A stretch of DNA of 64,000 bases from Gulosibacter hominis (GTDB taxonomy: Bacteria > Actinomycetota > Actinomycetes > Actinomycetales > Microbacteriaceae): assembly GCF_904842695.1 (NCBI RefSeq), contig NZ_CAJGWQ010000008.1:1-64000 (forward strand). Reading direction: 5' to 3'. Shown one piece after another: positions 53,031-62,993 of this stretch. Numbering within the stretch: position 1 is the stretch's first letter; each line of letters starts with the position of its first letter. The translations under genes were made by a program, and so were the position numbers. The notes below the pieces were generated by a model, which was given only the letters and a program-made list of their open reading frames with translations, was not told where the DNA came from and ran no database searches.

Positions 53031-54251
53031 GTGGACAAACAAGCTGTAATGCAACGACCACCGCGCACCGGCGTGGTGGTCGTTGCTGCTGGTAGTGGCA
53101 CGCGCCTGGGGGCGGGGATGCCGAAAGCGTTCGTGCCGCTTGCCGGCGAGCCGATGCTGGTGCACACTCTGCGCGGGCTGCGGCAGCTGCCCGGCCGCAT
53201 CGCAGTGAGCATCTCGGTGCCCGCTGGCGACACCGCGCTTGCCGAACTGGCACAGCAGCTGGCGGCCGACGCGTTGGCGCCGCTGGGCGCGCGACTCGAG
53301 TCGTTGGCGGTGGTGGATGGTGGTCAAAGCCGCACCGAATCCGTCTCGCTCGCACTCGCGCAACTGCCCGAATGCGATGTGGTGCTCGTCCACGATGCCG
53401 CCCGCGCACTCACCCCCGCGTCCTTGATTGCCGAGGTTGCGGGCGCGGTGCGGGCGACCGGCACCGGAATCATCCCGGTGCTGCCGGTGTACGACACCGT
53501 GAAAGAAGTGTCCGGCGATGGCCGCGTGATCGGCACCCCCGACCGCTCAACCCTGCGCGCAGTGCAAACCCCGCAGGGGTTCCCCGCGGCAGCGCTGCGC
53601 GAAGCGTACCGACTGGCCGACAATCAATCGGCGACCGATGACGCCGGAACGTTTGCGCAGGCAGGCGGTGAAGTGCAGACCATCGCCGGGTCGCCGCTGG
53701 CGTTCAAAGTGACCACGCCGGCCGACCTTGCCCGCGCAGAACAACTGCTCGCGCATCCCGAAACCGCCAGCGACCCGCTCGCTGCCCTGCGAGTGGGTAT
53801 TGGTACCGACGCGCACGCCTTCGACACCGATTGCGAGTGCTGGCTTGCCGGGCTGTACTTTCCCAACGAGCCAGGGCTTTCCGGTCACTCAGACGGGGAT
53901 GCGGCGGCGCACGCCATCGTGGATGCGCTGCTTGGCGCTGCCGGGCTCGGCACTATCGGCTCGCGATTCGGTACTGCCGATCCTCGATATGCGGGAGCCA
54001 GCGGTGAAGTCTTCTTGCGTGGCACGGTCGAACTGCTCGCCGAAGCCGGATGGCGACCGCTCAATGCATCCGTACAGGTGGTGTGTCGTCGGCCACGATT
54101 TGGCGACCGGATCTTTGAAGCCGGGCGAGTGCTGAGCGAATATATTGGCGCGCCGGTTTCGGTTTCGGCCACCACCAGCGACGGACTCGGGTTTACCGGA
54201 CGCACCGAGGGCGTATTCGCTGTGGCCGTAGCCACCATCACGCGCGCATAG
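53031..54251 (+). CDS. ispDF: Bifunctional IspD/IspF isoprenoid enzyme
   Basis: Fuses two steps of the MEP pathway. Residues about 10-235 are IspD (CDP-ME synthesis; VVVAAGSGTRLGAGMPKAF, VLVHDAARAL, QTPQGFP). Residues about 255-405 are IspF (MECDP synthase) with metal ligands Asp260 and His262 in GTDAHAF, LSGHSDGDAAAHAI and ATTSDGLGFTGRTEG. Fusion is known in several bacteria, while mycobacteria keep separate genes. GTG start at 53031 or ATG at 53049. Confidence 0.96.
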   Translation: MDKQAVMQRPPRTGVVVVAAGSGTRLGAGMPKAFVPLAGEPMLVHTLRGLRQLPGRIAVSISVPAGDTALAELAQQLAADALAPLGARLESLAVVDGGQSRTESVSLALAQLPECDVVLVHDAARALTPASLIAEVAGAVRATGTGIIPVLPVYDTVKEVSGDGRVIGTPDRSTLRAVQTPQGFPAAALREAYRLADNQSATDDAGTFAQAGGEVQTIAGSPLAFKVTTPADLARAEQLLAHPETASDPLAALRVGIGTDAHAFDTDCECWLAGLYFPNEPGLSGHSDGDAAAHAIVDALLGAAGLGTIGSRFGTADPRYAGASGEVFLRGTVELLAEAGWRPLNASVQVVCRRPRFGDRIFEAGRVLSEYIGAPVSVSATTSDGLGFTGRTEGVFAVAVATITRA

Positions 54252-54302
54252 CGCGATTGCTCGCGCGGGTGCCGGTTGTGCCCAAGTAGAATCGGCTGCG
54301 TG

Positions 54303-55724
54303 ATGCAACGCCTATATGACACCCGCCAACAGCAGCTCGTTGACTTCACGCCCCTGAACGAGGGCGTTGTGACGATGTATGTCTGTGGGCCGACGGTTCA
54401 ATCAGCCCCGCACGTCGGGCACCTGCGATCGGCGCTGGTGTACGACCAGATCCGGCGCTGGTTTGAACGCACCGGGCTGCGCGTGGTGCTCGTGCGTAAT
54501 GTCACCGATATCGATGACAAGACCCTCGCGAACGCCACCGAACACGAACCCTGGTGGGCGCTCGCGTACCGAGTCGAGGGCGAGTTCAATGCGGCCTATC
54601 GTGCCTTGCGGGTGCTCGCACCCACCTACGAGCCGCGGGCAACCGCATCCATCCCAGAAATGCAAGCAATTATTGCGCGGCTGATTGAGCGCGGTCACGC
54701 CTACCCGGCCGAGGACGGCTCGGGAGACGTGTACTTCGACACCGCCAGCTGGGCGCACTACGGTGAGCTCACTCATCAGCAGGTGGGCGATATGGAAGCC
54801 GGTGACGGGCCTGTGCGGGCGAAGCGCTCACCGCAAGACTTCGCCCTGTGGAAGGGGCACAAGCCGAATGAACCTGAGTCGGCGGCCTGGGAATCGCCCT
54901 GGGGCGAGGGTCGGCCGGGCTGGCACATTGAGTGCTCGGCAATGTCGACGAAATACCTCGGCAGTGAGTTTGACCTGCACGGTGGCGGTCGCGACCTGCG
55001 CTTCCCGCACCACGAAAATGAACTCGCCCAATCGCGCGCCGCGGGCGACGCGTTCGCCCGACACTGGCTGCACAACGGGCTGGTTTCGCTCGGCGGCACC
55101 AAGATGTCGAAGTCGGTGGGCAATGTGGTTTCTGCCCGGCAGCTGCTTGATGAGCACCGCCCGATCATCGTGCGCTATCTGCTTGGATCGGCCCACTACC
55201 GCTCCACAATCGAGCTGTCCGAAGATGCGTATCGCGAAGCTGAGGCCGGGTTCGAGCGCATCGAAGGGTTTTTGGAACGTGCTGGGCGAGCGGGAGCCGA
55301 CCTGAGCACCCAGGCGTCCCTTCGCACCAGCGATGTCGCCGTGCCCGAAGCCTTCACCGCGGCGATGTTCGATGATTTCGGTGTGCCGCAGGCCGTGGCA
55401 GCGATTCACGAGGCTGTCACGGCGGGGAACCAGGCACTCGACGCTGGCAACACCGACGAGGCTGCGCGGTTGGCGCTGCAGGTGCGGATCATGCTGGATG
55501 TGCTCGGCTGCGACCCGTATGCGGAAGAATGGGCGGATGCATCCGAAGACGGCGACACAACTTTCGCCGCCCTCGACACCCTGGTTCGGGCGCTGCTGGA
55601 GCAGCGCGCGCAGTCCCGAGCCGATAAAGACTGGACCACCGCCGACCGGATCCGCGACTCGCTCGCGGCTGCCGGAATCAACGTGGAAGACACCCCCAAC
55701 GGGGCACACTGGAGCGTGAGCTGA
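54303..55724 (+). CDS. cysS: Cysteinyl-tRNA synthetase
   Basis: Class I synthetase, 473 aa. The HIGH motif appears as PHVGHLRSA, the KMSKS motif as GTKMSKSVGN, and zinc ligands in MYVCGPT, HIECSAMS and FPHHENE. DIDDKTLANA is also characteristic. ATG at 54303, with a GTG one codon before. Its end overlaps rlmB (tgatg). In actinobacteria with mycothiol, a second CysS-like enzyme (MshC) exists; here the catalytic length and ending favour true CysS. Confidence 0.95.
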   Translation: MQRLYDTRQQQLVDFTPLNEGVVTMYVCGPTVQSAPHVGHLRSALVYDQIRRWFERTGLRVVLVRNVTDIDDKTLANATEHEPWWALAYRVEGEFNAAYRALRVLAPTYEPRATASIPEMQAIIARLIERGHAYPAEDGSGDVYFDTASWAHYGELTHQQVGDMEAGDGPVRAKRSPQDFALWKGHKPNEPESAAWESPWGEGRPGWHIECSAMSTKYLGSEFDLHGGGRDLRFPHHENELAQSRAAGDAFARHWLHNGLVSLGGTKMSKSVGNVVSARQLLDEHRPIIVRYLLGSAHYRSTIELSEDAYREAEAGFERIEGFLERAGRAGADLSTQASLRTSDVAVPEAFTAAMFDDFGVPQAVAAIHEAVTAGNQALDAGNTDEAARLALQVRIMLDVLGCDPYAEEWADASEDGDTTFAALDTLVRALLEQRAQSRADKDWTTADRIRDSLAAAGINVEDTPNGAHWSVS

Positions 55725-56668
55725 TGAGCAACACTGGCAAAAAAGGCAAGCCCCGCAAAGGCACCGGCGGTCACGGCCGTAAGGCGCTCGAGGGCCGCGG
55801 CCCAACTCCGCGGGCCGAAGACCGCCACTGGGCGAAAGACCGTCGGCGCCGCGCAGCAGCCGAGGCGAAAGAGCGAGCTAAAGCACGTCCACAGCGTCGT
55901 CGCCCCGCCATGCCCGATGGTGCTGAACTCGTGACCGGACGCAACGCGGCGGTCGAAGCGCTGCGCGCCCAGATCCCGGCAACCACGGTTTATGTGGCCC
56001 AGCACATCGAGGTCGATGACCGGATTCGCGAAATTGTGCAGCTGGCTGCCAAACGCAATATCCCAATGCTCGAAATCACCCGTCCCGAACTTGACCGGAT
56101 GGTGCCGTTCGACACCATCCATCAGGGGGTGGCGATTAAGGTGCCCGCCTACGAGTACGCCGACCCAGTGACCCTGCTACAGGATGCGATTTCGCGCGCC
56201 CAAGTGCCGCTATTCGTTGCGCTCGACGGTGTTACTGACCCCCGTAACCTCGGTGCCATTGTGCGCTCGACCGCAGCGTTCGGTGGCCAGGGTGTGATCG
56301 TGCCGCAGCGCCGCTCAGCGGGGATGACCGCTGCAGCCTGGCGCACCTCGGCGGGTGCGGCAGCGCGGCTTCCAGTGGCGCTCGCGGGCAACCTCAACAA
56401 CACCATCGCCGATTTCAAACGCGCCGGGGTGTTCGTGATTGGGCTTGACGGCGGGGGAGATGTGCAGCTGCCGGGGCTCGACCTGGCGACCTCGCCGCTG
56501 CTGATCGTTGTTGGTTCGGAGGGGAAGGGGCTTTCCAGGCTCACCGCAGAGCTGTGCGACGCGATCGCGTCGATTCCGATCGATTCGGCCACCGAATCGC
56601 TGAATGCGGGAATCGCCACCTCGGTTGCACTCTACGAGGTGTCTCGACTGCGCGCCGCTGCCGAGTAG
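55724..56668 (+). CDS. rlmB: 23S rRNA (guanosine-2'-O-)-methyltransferase RlmB
   Basis: SpoU/TrmH-family enzyme methylating G2251 of 23S rRNA. The 314-aa product has a strongly basic disordered N-terminus (about 1-60), a substrate-binding domain (LVTGRNAAVEALRAQIP) and a SPOUT knot with DGVTDPRNLGAIVRSTAAFG, IVVGSEGKGLS and IPIDSATESLNAGIATSVAL. It overlaps cysS by one base, as in other actinobacteria. Confidence 0.95.
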   Translation: MSNTGKKGKPRKGTGGHGRKALEGRGPTPRAEDRHWAKDRRRRAAAEAKERAKARPQRRRPAMPDGAELVTGRNAAVEALRAQIPATTVYVAQHIEVDDRIREIVQLAAKRNIPMLEITRPELDRMVPFDTIHQGVAIKVPAYEYADPVTLLQDAISRAQVPLFVALDGVTDPRNLGAIVRSTAAFGGQGVIVPQRRSAGMTAAAWRTSAGAAARLPVALAGNLNNTIADFKRAGVFVIGLDGGGDVQLPGLDLATSPLLIVVGSEGKGLSRLTAELCDAIASIPIDSATESLNAGIATSVALYEVSRLRAAAE

Positions 56669-56677
56669 CGAACGCGG

Positions 56678-57766
56678 CTAGCTGGCGAGGGAGACCCGGT
56701 CGCCGGTTTCGGCATCAAAAAGATGCACCCGCTCCGGATCTACGCCGATGCGCACGCTCGCACCCCGTTCGGGGTGGTCGCGGCCGGTGCGACGCACCAC
56801 CACATCGGTGGGCGCTTCGCCGGAGCCACCCAGCTGCGCCTTGCCATACAGGTAGGCGACGGATCCGAGCTCTTCAACAATCTCAACCGTGAAATCAATA
56901 CCGGGCTCGTCGGCGGCGACAATGCGGAAATCTTCCGGTCGCACGCCGGCACGCACCGAACCGTCAGTGTGACCCGCCGGTAGCGGCACCGATGCATCCC
57001 CAAATTTGAGGGCGCCGTTGCGGATCTCAGCGGTCCACACGCTCATCGCGGGCGATCCGATGAACCGACCGACGAACTCGTTCGCGGGGTAATCGTAGAG
57101 CTCTCGCGGCGTGCCAAGCTGCTGCAACTGGCCGTCATTGAGCACCGCGATGCGGTGGCCCATGGTCATCGCCTCGGTCTGGTCGTGCGTGACATACACC
57201 GTTGTGGTGCCGAGTTCGCGCTGCAGCGAAGTGATCTGGGCGCGAGTCTGCACGCGCAGTTTCGCATCCAGGTTTGACAGCGGTTCATCCATCAAAAACA
57301 CCTGCGGGCGGCGCACGATCGCGCGACCCATCGCCACGCGCTGACGCTGACCACCCGAAAGATCTGACGGCTGCCGGTCGAGGAGGTCTTCAAGATCAAG
57401 CATCTTGGCCACCTCGCGCACGCGCGCCTCAATCTCGGCCTTCGGAGTTTTTCGGGTGCGCAGCCCAAACCCCATATTGTTCGCCACTGTCATATGCGGG
57501 TACAGCGCGTAGTTTTGGAACACCATCGCAATATCGCGATTTTCGGGGGCGGTGTCGGTGACGTTCTGATCGCCGACAAAAATTTCGCCCCCATCCACTG
57601 GGTCGAGACCGGCAAGCATGCGCAGCGTCGTTGACTTACCGCATCCCGACGGGCCAACCAGCACGAGAAACTCGCCGTCGGCAATCTCTAGATCGAGTGC
57701 ATCCACGGCATTTTTGCTTGCGCCGGGAAAGCGGCGGGTTACGCCTTTGAACGTCACTGCAGCCAT
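56678..57766 (-). CDS. ugpC: Sugar ABC transporter ATPase, UgpC/MsmK type
   Basis: A 362-aa ATPase with Walker [18 protein letters not shown], signature LSGGQRQRVAMGRAIV, Walker B VFLMDEPLSNLDAKLR, and the MalK-like C-terminal regulatory beta domain (about 235-360) with GVRPEDF. No permease or binding protein is nearby, which fits an ATPase shared by several sugar importers, as MsmK/MsiK. It is convergent with rlmB. Confidence 0.9.
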   Translation of the reverse strand: MAAVTFKGVTRRFPGASKNAVDALDLEIADGEFLVLVGPSGCGKSTTLRMLAGLDPVDGGEIFVGDQNVTDTAPENRDIAMVFQNYALYPHMTVANNMGFGLRTRKTPKAEIEARVREVAKMLDLEDLLDRQPSDLSGGQRQRVAMGRAIVRRPQVFLMDEPLSNLDAKLRVQTRAQITSLQRELGTTTVYVTHDQTEAMTMGHRIAVLNDGQLQQLGTPRELYDYPANEFVGRFIGSPAMSVWTAEIRNGALKFGDASVPLPAGHTDGSVRAGVRPEDFRIVAADEPGIDFTVEIVEELGSVAYLYGKAQLGGSGEAPTDVVVRRTGRDHPERGASVRIGVDPERVHLFDAETGDRVSLAS

Positions 57767-57886
57767 AGGGATACATGCTAGCGGCCCCGGCCTGAGCGGC
57801 GCCCGCTGTTACATGAGCGCGTAATACAGCGCGTGGTCGACGGCTGGTAACGAAAGCCGCGCAAGACGGGCTAATATTGACGAGAT

Positions 57887-57962
57887 GCCCGCTTAGCTCA
57901 GTTGGTAGAGCAGCTGTCTTGTAAACAGCAGGTCGCAGGTTCGAGTCCTGTAGCGGGCTCCA
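57887..57962 (+). tRNA. tRNA-Thr (anticodon TGT)
   Basis: Sequence begins gcccgcttagctcagttggt, the anticodon loop is cttgtaa, the T-arm contains ggttcgagtcc, and the 3' end carries an encoded CCA. The acceptor stem gcccgct/agcgggc is fully paired. Confidence 0.97.
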
Positions 57963-57985
57963 AGAAAAAGTCGAGATCGCGCGGC

Positions 57986-58669
57986 CTAAAAGCGTTCGAT
58001 TTTGAAAAAACGGCGCAATGCGTCGGCACCGCTGATCTCGATCGGTTCGGTCGGGCGGATGAACGTCGCCGGCGTCACACACACTTCATGCTCGATGACC
58101 CCCACCAGTTCGCCACCATTCCGTTGCACGATTCGGCGAGCACCGACATCGACGTAGCCGGTCTTTCGGCTGACCGCGGCTGACGCGGCATTCCCTTCGA
58201 TATAGCCGGAGCGGCACTCGAGTGCATCCAGCTCATCGAAAGCAAGCGTCACCATCATCTGCCGCATGCGCGTGCCAATGCCCTGTCCATGCCACTTGGA
58301 AGCAAGCCATGATCCCGACTCGATGCTGCGTCGCTGCGGGAAGTCTTCCGCCATCACATCCTGCATACCGACGGCTACTCCGCCACGGCGCACAATCAGC
58401 GGGAGTTTCCAGTTGTCGGCAGCTACCGTTGCCCGCTGCTGCCACCACCAGCTCAGAGAGTGAGCGGGTTGTTGGTCAACGACCCCCAGCTGAAACGGCA
58501 GCGCGTGCCAGTCTGCAAGAAACGGCATCGGCAAGCTGGCATCGGTGATCCCACTGCGGATGAGCTCCACAATTTCGGGAATATCGTCGTCGCGCAGTAC
58601 TCGCATCTCGACATCGCCGCAGCGGATCTGTAGCTGGTACGGCGGGAAGAGATCTTCGAGCGTCAACAT
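57986..58669 (-). CDS. GNAT family acetyltransferase (RimJ/RimL-like)
   Basis: A 227-aa acetyltransferase starting MLTLEDLFPPYQL. The acetyl-CoA region is SKWHGQGIGTRMRQMMVTLA, followed by DALECRSGYIEGNAASAAV and RKTGYVDVG. LRDDDIPEIVELIRSG near the N-terminus is typical of RimJ/RimL-like proteins acting on N-terminal or small-molecule amines. The ATG at 58669 fits the family better than the longer frame. Target unknown. Confidence 0.85.
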   Translation of the reverse strand: MLTLEDLFPPYQLQIRCGDVEMRVLRDDDIPEIVELIRSGITDASLPMPFLADWHALPFQLGVVDQQPAHSLSWWWQQRATVAADNWKLPLIVRRGGVAVGMQDVMAEDFPQRRSIESGSWLASKWHGQGIGTRMRQMMVTLAFDELDALECRSGYIEGNAASAAVSRKTGYVDVGARRIVQRNGGELVGVIEHEVCVTPATFIRPTEPIEISGADALRRFFKIERF

Positions 58670-58835
58670 GTGCCAATTCAAGCATCTGGAAGCGTAGGCA
58701 CAGTGAGGAACTCGGAAGATTTTGAGGCTTCGAAGCGCCATGCGCCATCGAAGGGGCCAAATCTTCCGCTGAACTCACGCGCCGGGGACGCGAAAGGCCA
58801 GCGAAGGCGGCGTCAAAACGAAGCTAAGCGCGCCG

Positions 58836-59246
58836 CTACTGCGATACCTCGCCATCGGGCACAAACCGCAGCGCCACCGAATTCATGCAGTAGCGGTTGC
58901 CGGTGGGGGTGCCAAAACCGTCGGGGAACACATGCCCGAGGTGCCCGCCACACTCCGCACAGCGAATCTCGACCCGTCGCATCCCGAGCGAATTGTCTTC
59001 GTGCTCGGTGACCGCCTCGGGACGCAGCGGTTCCCAAAAACTCGGCCAACCGCAGCCGGCGTCGAATTTTGTTTCGGCACGAAACAGCTCATTGCCGCAT
59101 CCGCGGCACACATAGTGCCCCGCTTCCCAGTGTTCGTTGTATTCACCACTGAAGGGCCGCTCGGTACCGGCCTCACGCAACACGTGGTAGGCGCTGGCGT
59201 CGAGGATTTCGCGCCACTGTTCGTCGGTGCGTTCGGATGCGTTCAC
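58836..59246 (-). CDS. msrB: Peptide-methionine (R)-S-oxide reductase
   Basis: Repairs oxidised methionine. The 136-aa product has the two zinc CxxC pairs (VCRGCGNELF and RCAECGGHLGH) and the catalytic site GNRYCMNSVALRF, with Cys120 as nucleophile. GWPSFWEP and ERPFSGEYNEHWEAG are also conserved. GTG start at 59246; the upstream frame is long but unrelated. It shares its upstream region with the divergent DUF3263 gene. Confidence 0.96.
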   Translation of the reverse strand: MNASERTDEQWREILDASAYHVLREAGTERPFSGEYNEHWEAGHYVCRGCGNELFRAETKFDAGCGWPSFWEPLRPEAVTEHEDNSLGMRRVEIRCAECGGHLGHVFPDGFGTPTGNRYCMNSVALRFVPDGEVSQ

Positions 59247-59364
59247 GGCACTCGCTTTCGGCAGGGGGGAAAATGGATGCTTCGCACGATACCGCGCGGC
59301 AATTGATTTGCGCCGGGCGGTGCGGAGTAAACTCAAAAAACATGCTCGCGGAAAGGAGGCGACG

Positions 59365-59616
59365 ATGGAATTAACCGAGCTGGAACTACAGCTGCTCGCT
59401 TTCGAAGAGTCGCATCCGCAGCACACGCGAGCAAAAGAAGACCTGCTTCGGCGAGAGTTCGGGCTTACATCAGCCCGCTACTACCAGACCTTGAGTACGC
59501 TGATTGACACGCCCGCTGCGTTGCGTGCCAACCCGCAGTTGGTGCGCCGCTTGCAGCAACGGCGAGACGAAATGCGTGCGCGCCGTTTCGGCACCTCGGC
59601 ACGGTTAGCCCAATAA
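59365..59616 (+). CDS. DUF3263 domain protein
   Basis: An 83-aa helical protein, typical of this actinobacterial family (ELQLLAFEESHPQHTRAKED, then REFGLTSARYYQTLSTLID). The middle resembles an HTH, so DNA binding is possible. A perfect aaaggagg precedes the ATG. It pairs with the LytR_C gene 29 bases later, an arrangement I recall as common in actinobacteria. Confidence 0.85.
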   Translation: MELTELELQLLAFEESHPQHTRAKEDLLRREFGLTSARYYQTLSTLIDTPAALRANPQLVRRLQQRRDEMRARRFGTSARLAQ

Positions 59617-59645
59617 TCAGGCAGCCCAGTAAAGGATTCACGAGC

Positions 59646-60221
59646 TTGGCGAACTACCCCAAAGATCGATTCGATGAGTTTCCGAAGTCGGTGCAGCGGC
59701 GCGGTGCCCACCGTGCCCCGCGCACACGGCTTTCGAAACTTGGCTCGTGGCTGATTGCGCTGGCCTCGGTGTTGGTGCTGGTGGCGATTGGTGTTGGAGT
59801 CATGTGGGCGATCGACCGCCAGGTGCAGTTCACCGCCTCGCTCGGCAGCAATAAAGCGCAGCCCACGCAGTCAGCGTCGGCCACCCCCACGCCGACGCCA
59901 ACTCCGACCGAAACCACTCCTGAACCAGACAAGACGATGCCGGTTACGGTGCTCAACGGTGAGGGTTCGGGCGGCCTGGCCACCGCGGGTAGCGATTTGC
60001 TGACCGCCGATGGCTGGACCATTGCCGATGTGGGTGACGCCGATAGCTACGACAACCCCACCACCATGGTCTATGTTGCTTCGGAAGAAGAACTGCCCAC
60101 CGCAGAGGCCGTTGTTGCGACGCTCGGGTTTGGGGCGGTTGCCGTGAACACCGACTATGCCACGCCCGGCACCGTGGTGGTTGTGCTCGGGGATGATTCG
60201 CTCGGTCTGATCTCGGGCTAG
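59646..60221 (+). CDS. LytR C-terminal domain membrane protein
   Basis: A 191-aa protein starting at TTG (aaagga about 10 bases upstream). It has a basic N-terminus, one helix (about 35-60, [20 protein letters not shown]), a Thr/Pro linker and a LytR_C-type domain (about 100-190, [39 protein letters not shown]). Such domains occur in cell-wall-related proteins. It likely acts outside the membrane. Confidence 0.85.
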   Translation: MANYPKDRFDEFPKSVQRRGAHRAPRTRLSKLGSWLIALASVLVLVAIGVGVMWAIDRQVQFTASLGSNKAQPTQSASATPTPTPTPTETTPEPDKTMPVTVLNGEGSGGLATAGSDLLTADGWTIADVGDADSYDNPTTMVYVASEEELPTAEAVVATLGFGAVAVNTDYATPGTVVVVLGDDSLGLISG

Positions 60222-60397
60222 TGCTCCCCGGGCAGCTCGATGCGACGCTGCCGAGCGCCCGACGAGATTCTCTTAACGTTCAACTGGTGCTTGCCGTATG
60301 GACACGAGCGGCACACCTGGATGGCATACGTTCGCCCTGTTAGTGCCGCTTGCTGATTGTGCGGTGGCAAAAAATAGACGACAGGATGGATGGCCCC

Positions 60398-60610
60398 ATG
60401 GCAACCGGAACAGTCAAGTGGTTCAACGCCGAGAAGGGCTTCGGATTCATCACCCCTGATGAAAAAAATGCGCCAGACGTGTTTGTGCACTACAGGTCGA
60501 TCGAGATGGATGGCTTCCGCACCCTGGATGAGGGACAGCGCGTGGAATTCAACATCGTTGACGGTCCGAAGGGCCAGCAGGCCGAGGATGTGCGGGTAGC
60601 CAGCTCGTAA
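60398..60610 (+). CDS. cspA: Cold-shock protein
   Basis: A 70-aa single OB-fold RNA chaperone with RNP1-like KGFGFITP and RNP2-like VFVHY motifs after [12 protein letters not shown]. Starts at the ATG at 60398; the upstream frame would add 16 residues. The 175-base upstream gap could hold a cold-responsive leader; I see no specific motif. Confidence 0.95.
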   Translation: MATGTVKWFNAEKGFGFITPDEKNAPDVFVHYRSIEMDGFRTLDEGQRVEFNIVDGPKGQQAEDVRVASS

Positions 60611-60636
60611 TTGCGGCGGCTGCGGCGCGGTGTCTG

Positions 60637-60675
60637 AAATCGGGTGGGTGTTTTTGCCTGCCCGATTTATTTTTG
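60637..60675 (+). terminator. Terminator after the cold-shock gene
   Basis: Stem aaatcgggtggg / cctgcccgattt (two mismatches) with a loop containing a T-run, followed by atttttg. Confidence 0.7.
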
Positions 60676-60779
60676 CGTTCCCAGCCGCAATGCGTTTGGT
60701 CATTACCGGCCCGGAAATATCAGTCTGGATGCGAGGCTGCGGCGCGCTGTTCGCCCTCGGCGCAAGCTCATGGCTCGGC

Positions 60780-60804
60780 TTGCACTCACAGGTAGCGAGT
60801 GCAA
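60780..60804 (+). promoter_or_regulatory. CIRCE operator 1 upstream of groEL
   Basis: ttgcactc, nine bases, gagtgcaa: a perfect inverted repeat matching the CIRCE element bound by the heat-shock repressor HrcA. Confidence 0.9.
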
Positions 60805-60813
60805 ATATGGACC

Positions 60814-60838
60814 TGGCACTCGGATCTTGTGAGTGCAA
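60814..60838 (+). promoter_or_regulatory. CIRCE operator 2 upstream of groEL
   Basis: tggcactc, nine bases, gagtgcaa: a second CIRCE copy, one mismatch from perfect, 34 bases after the first and 46 bases before the groEL start. Confidence 0.88.
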
Positions 60839-60881
60839 ATTGCCAGGACCGAAAGCTTCCGTCCGGGAAAGGACCCAATAA

Positions 60882-62504
<1,623 letters not shown>

Positions 62505-62521
62505 GCGAGTCTTTGCGGTAG

Positions 62522-62572
62522 CCGCCGCGGGCGGCAGATGGCTTGGTCCCATCTGCCGCCCGCGGCTTTTTG
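62522..62572 (+). terminator. Terminator after groEL
   Basis: An 18-bp stem gccgcgggcggcagatgg with its near-perfect complement, then a T5 run. Confidence 0.92.
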
Positions 62573-62610
62573 TGCGAATCAATCGTCTGAGCTCAGTAGC
62601 GGACCGCCCC

Positions 62611-62901
62611 CTAAACCGAGAACATTCGGGCAACGTTGGCCTCGGCACTGCCGTACTGGTCGGCGGCCTGTCCGAGTGCCTGGTTGATGCTGGCAATCGC
62701 ATCCTCAACCGTCAGCTGCGCGGTGCGCCATTCTTGAACGGCGTTTTGGAACGCGGCCGACCCCTGGCCGGTCCAGCTGCTTTCGAGCGCGGTGAGTGTT
62801 GCCGTCAACTGTGCCGCTGCTGAGCGCACCTGATCAATCTGCGAGTGGGTCGCGCCCACCGCGCCCGCAAGCTCATCACTGTCGACTCGATACTGTGCCA
62901 T
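62611..62901 (-). CDS. WXG100 family (EsxA-like) protein
   Basis: A 96-aa helical hairpin protein starting MAQYRVDSDELAGAVGATHS, with the turn SSWTGQGSAAF in the WxG position. WXG100 proteins are type VII secretion substrates, usually secreted as dimers. No EccC or other ESX gene lies within the window. The start at 62901 matches the family, and the upstream frame does not. It is 92 bases after the histidine kinase, on the same strand. Confidence 0.9.
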   Translation of the reverse strand: MAQYRVDSDELAGAVGATHSQIDQVRSAAAQLTATLTALESSWTGQGSAAFQNAVQEWRTAQLTVEDAIASINQALGQAADQYGSAEANVARMFSV

Positions 62902-62993
62902 GAGATTCCCTTTCTCTGCGTCCCCACACCCCCTCGTTGTGGGTGACACCGAAAAAGGTATCGGCGCCGCAACTTGCGCGGCGCCGACCTGGA

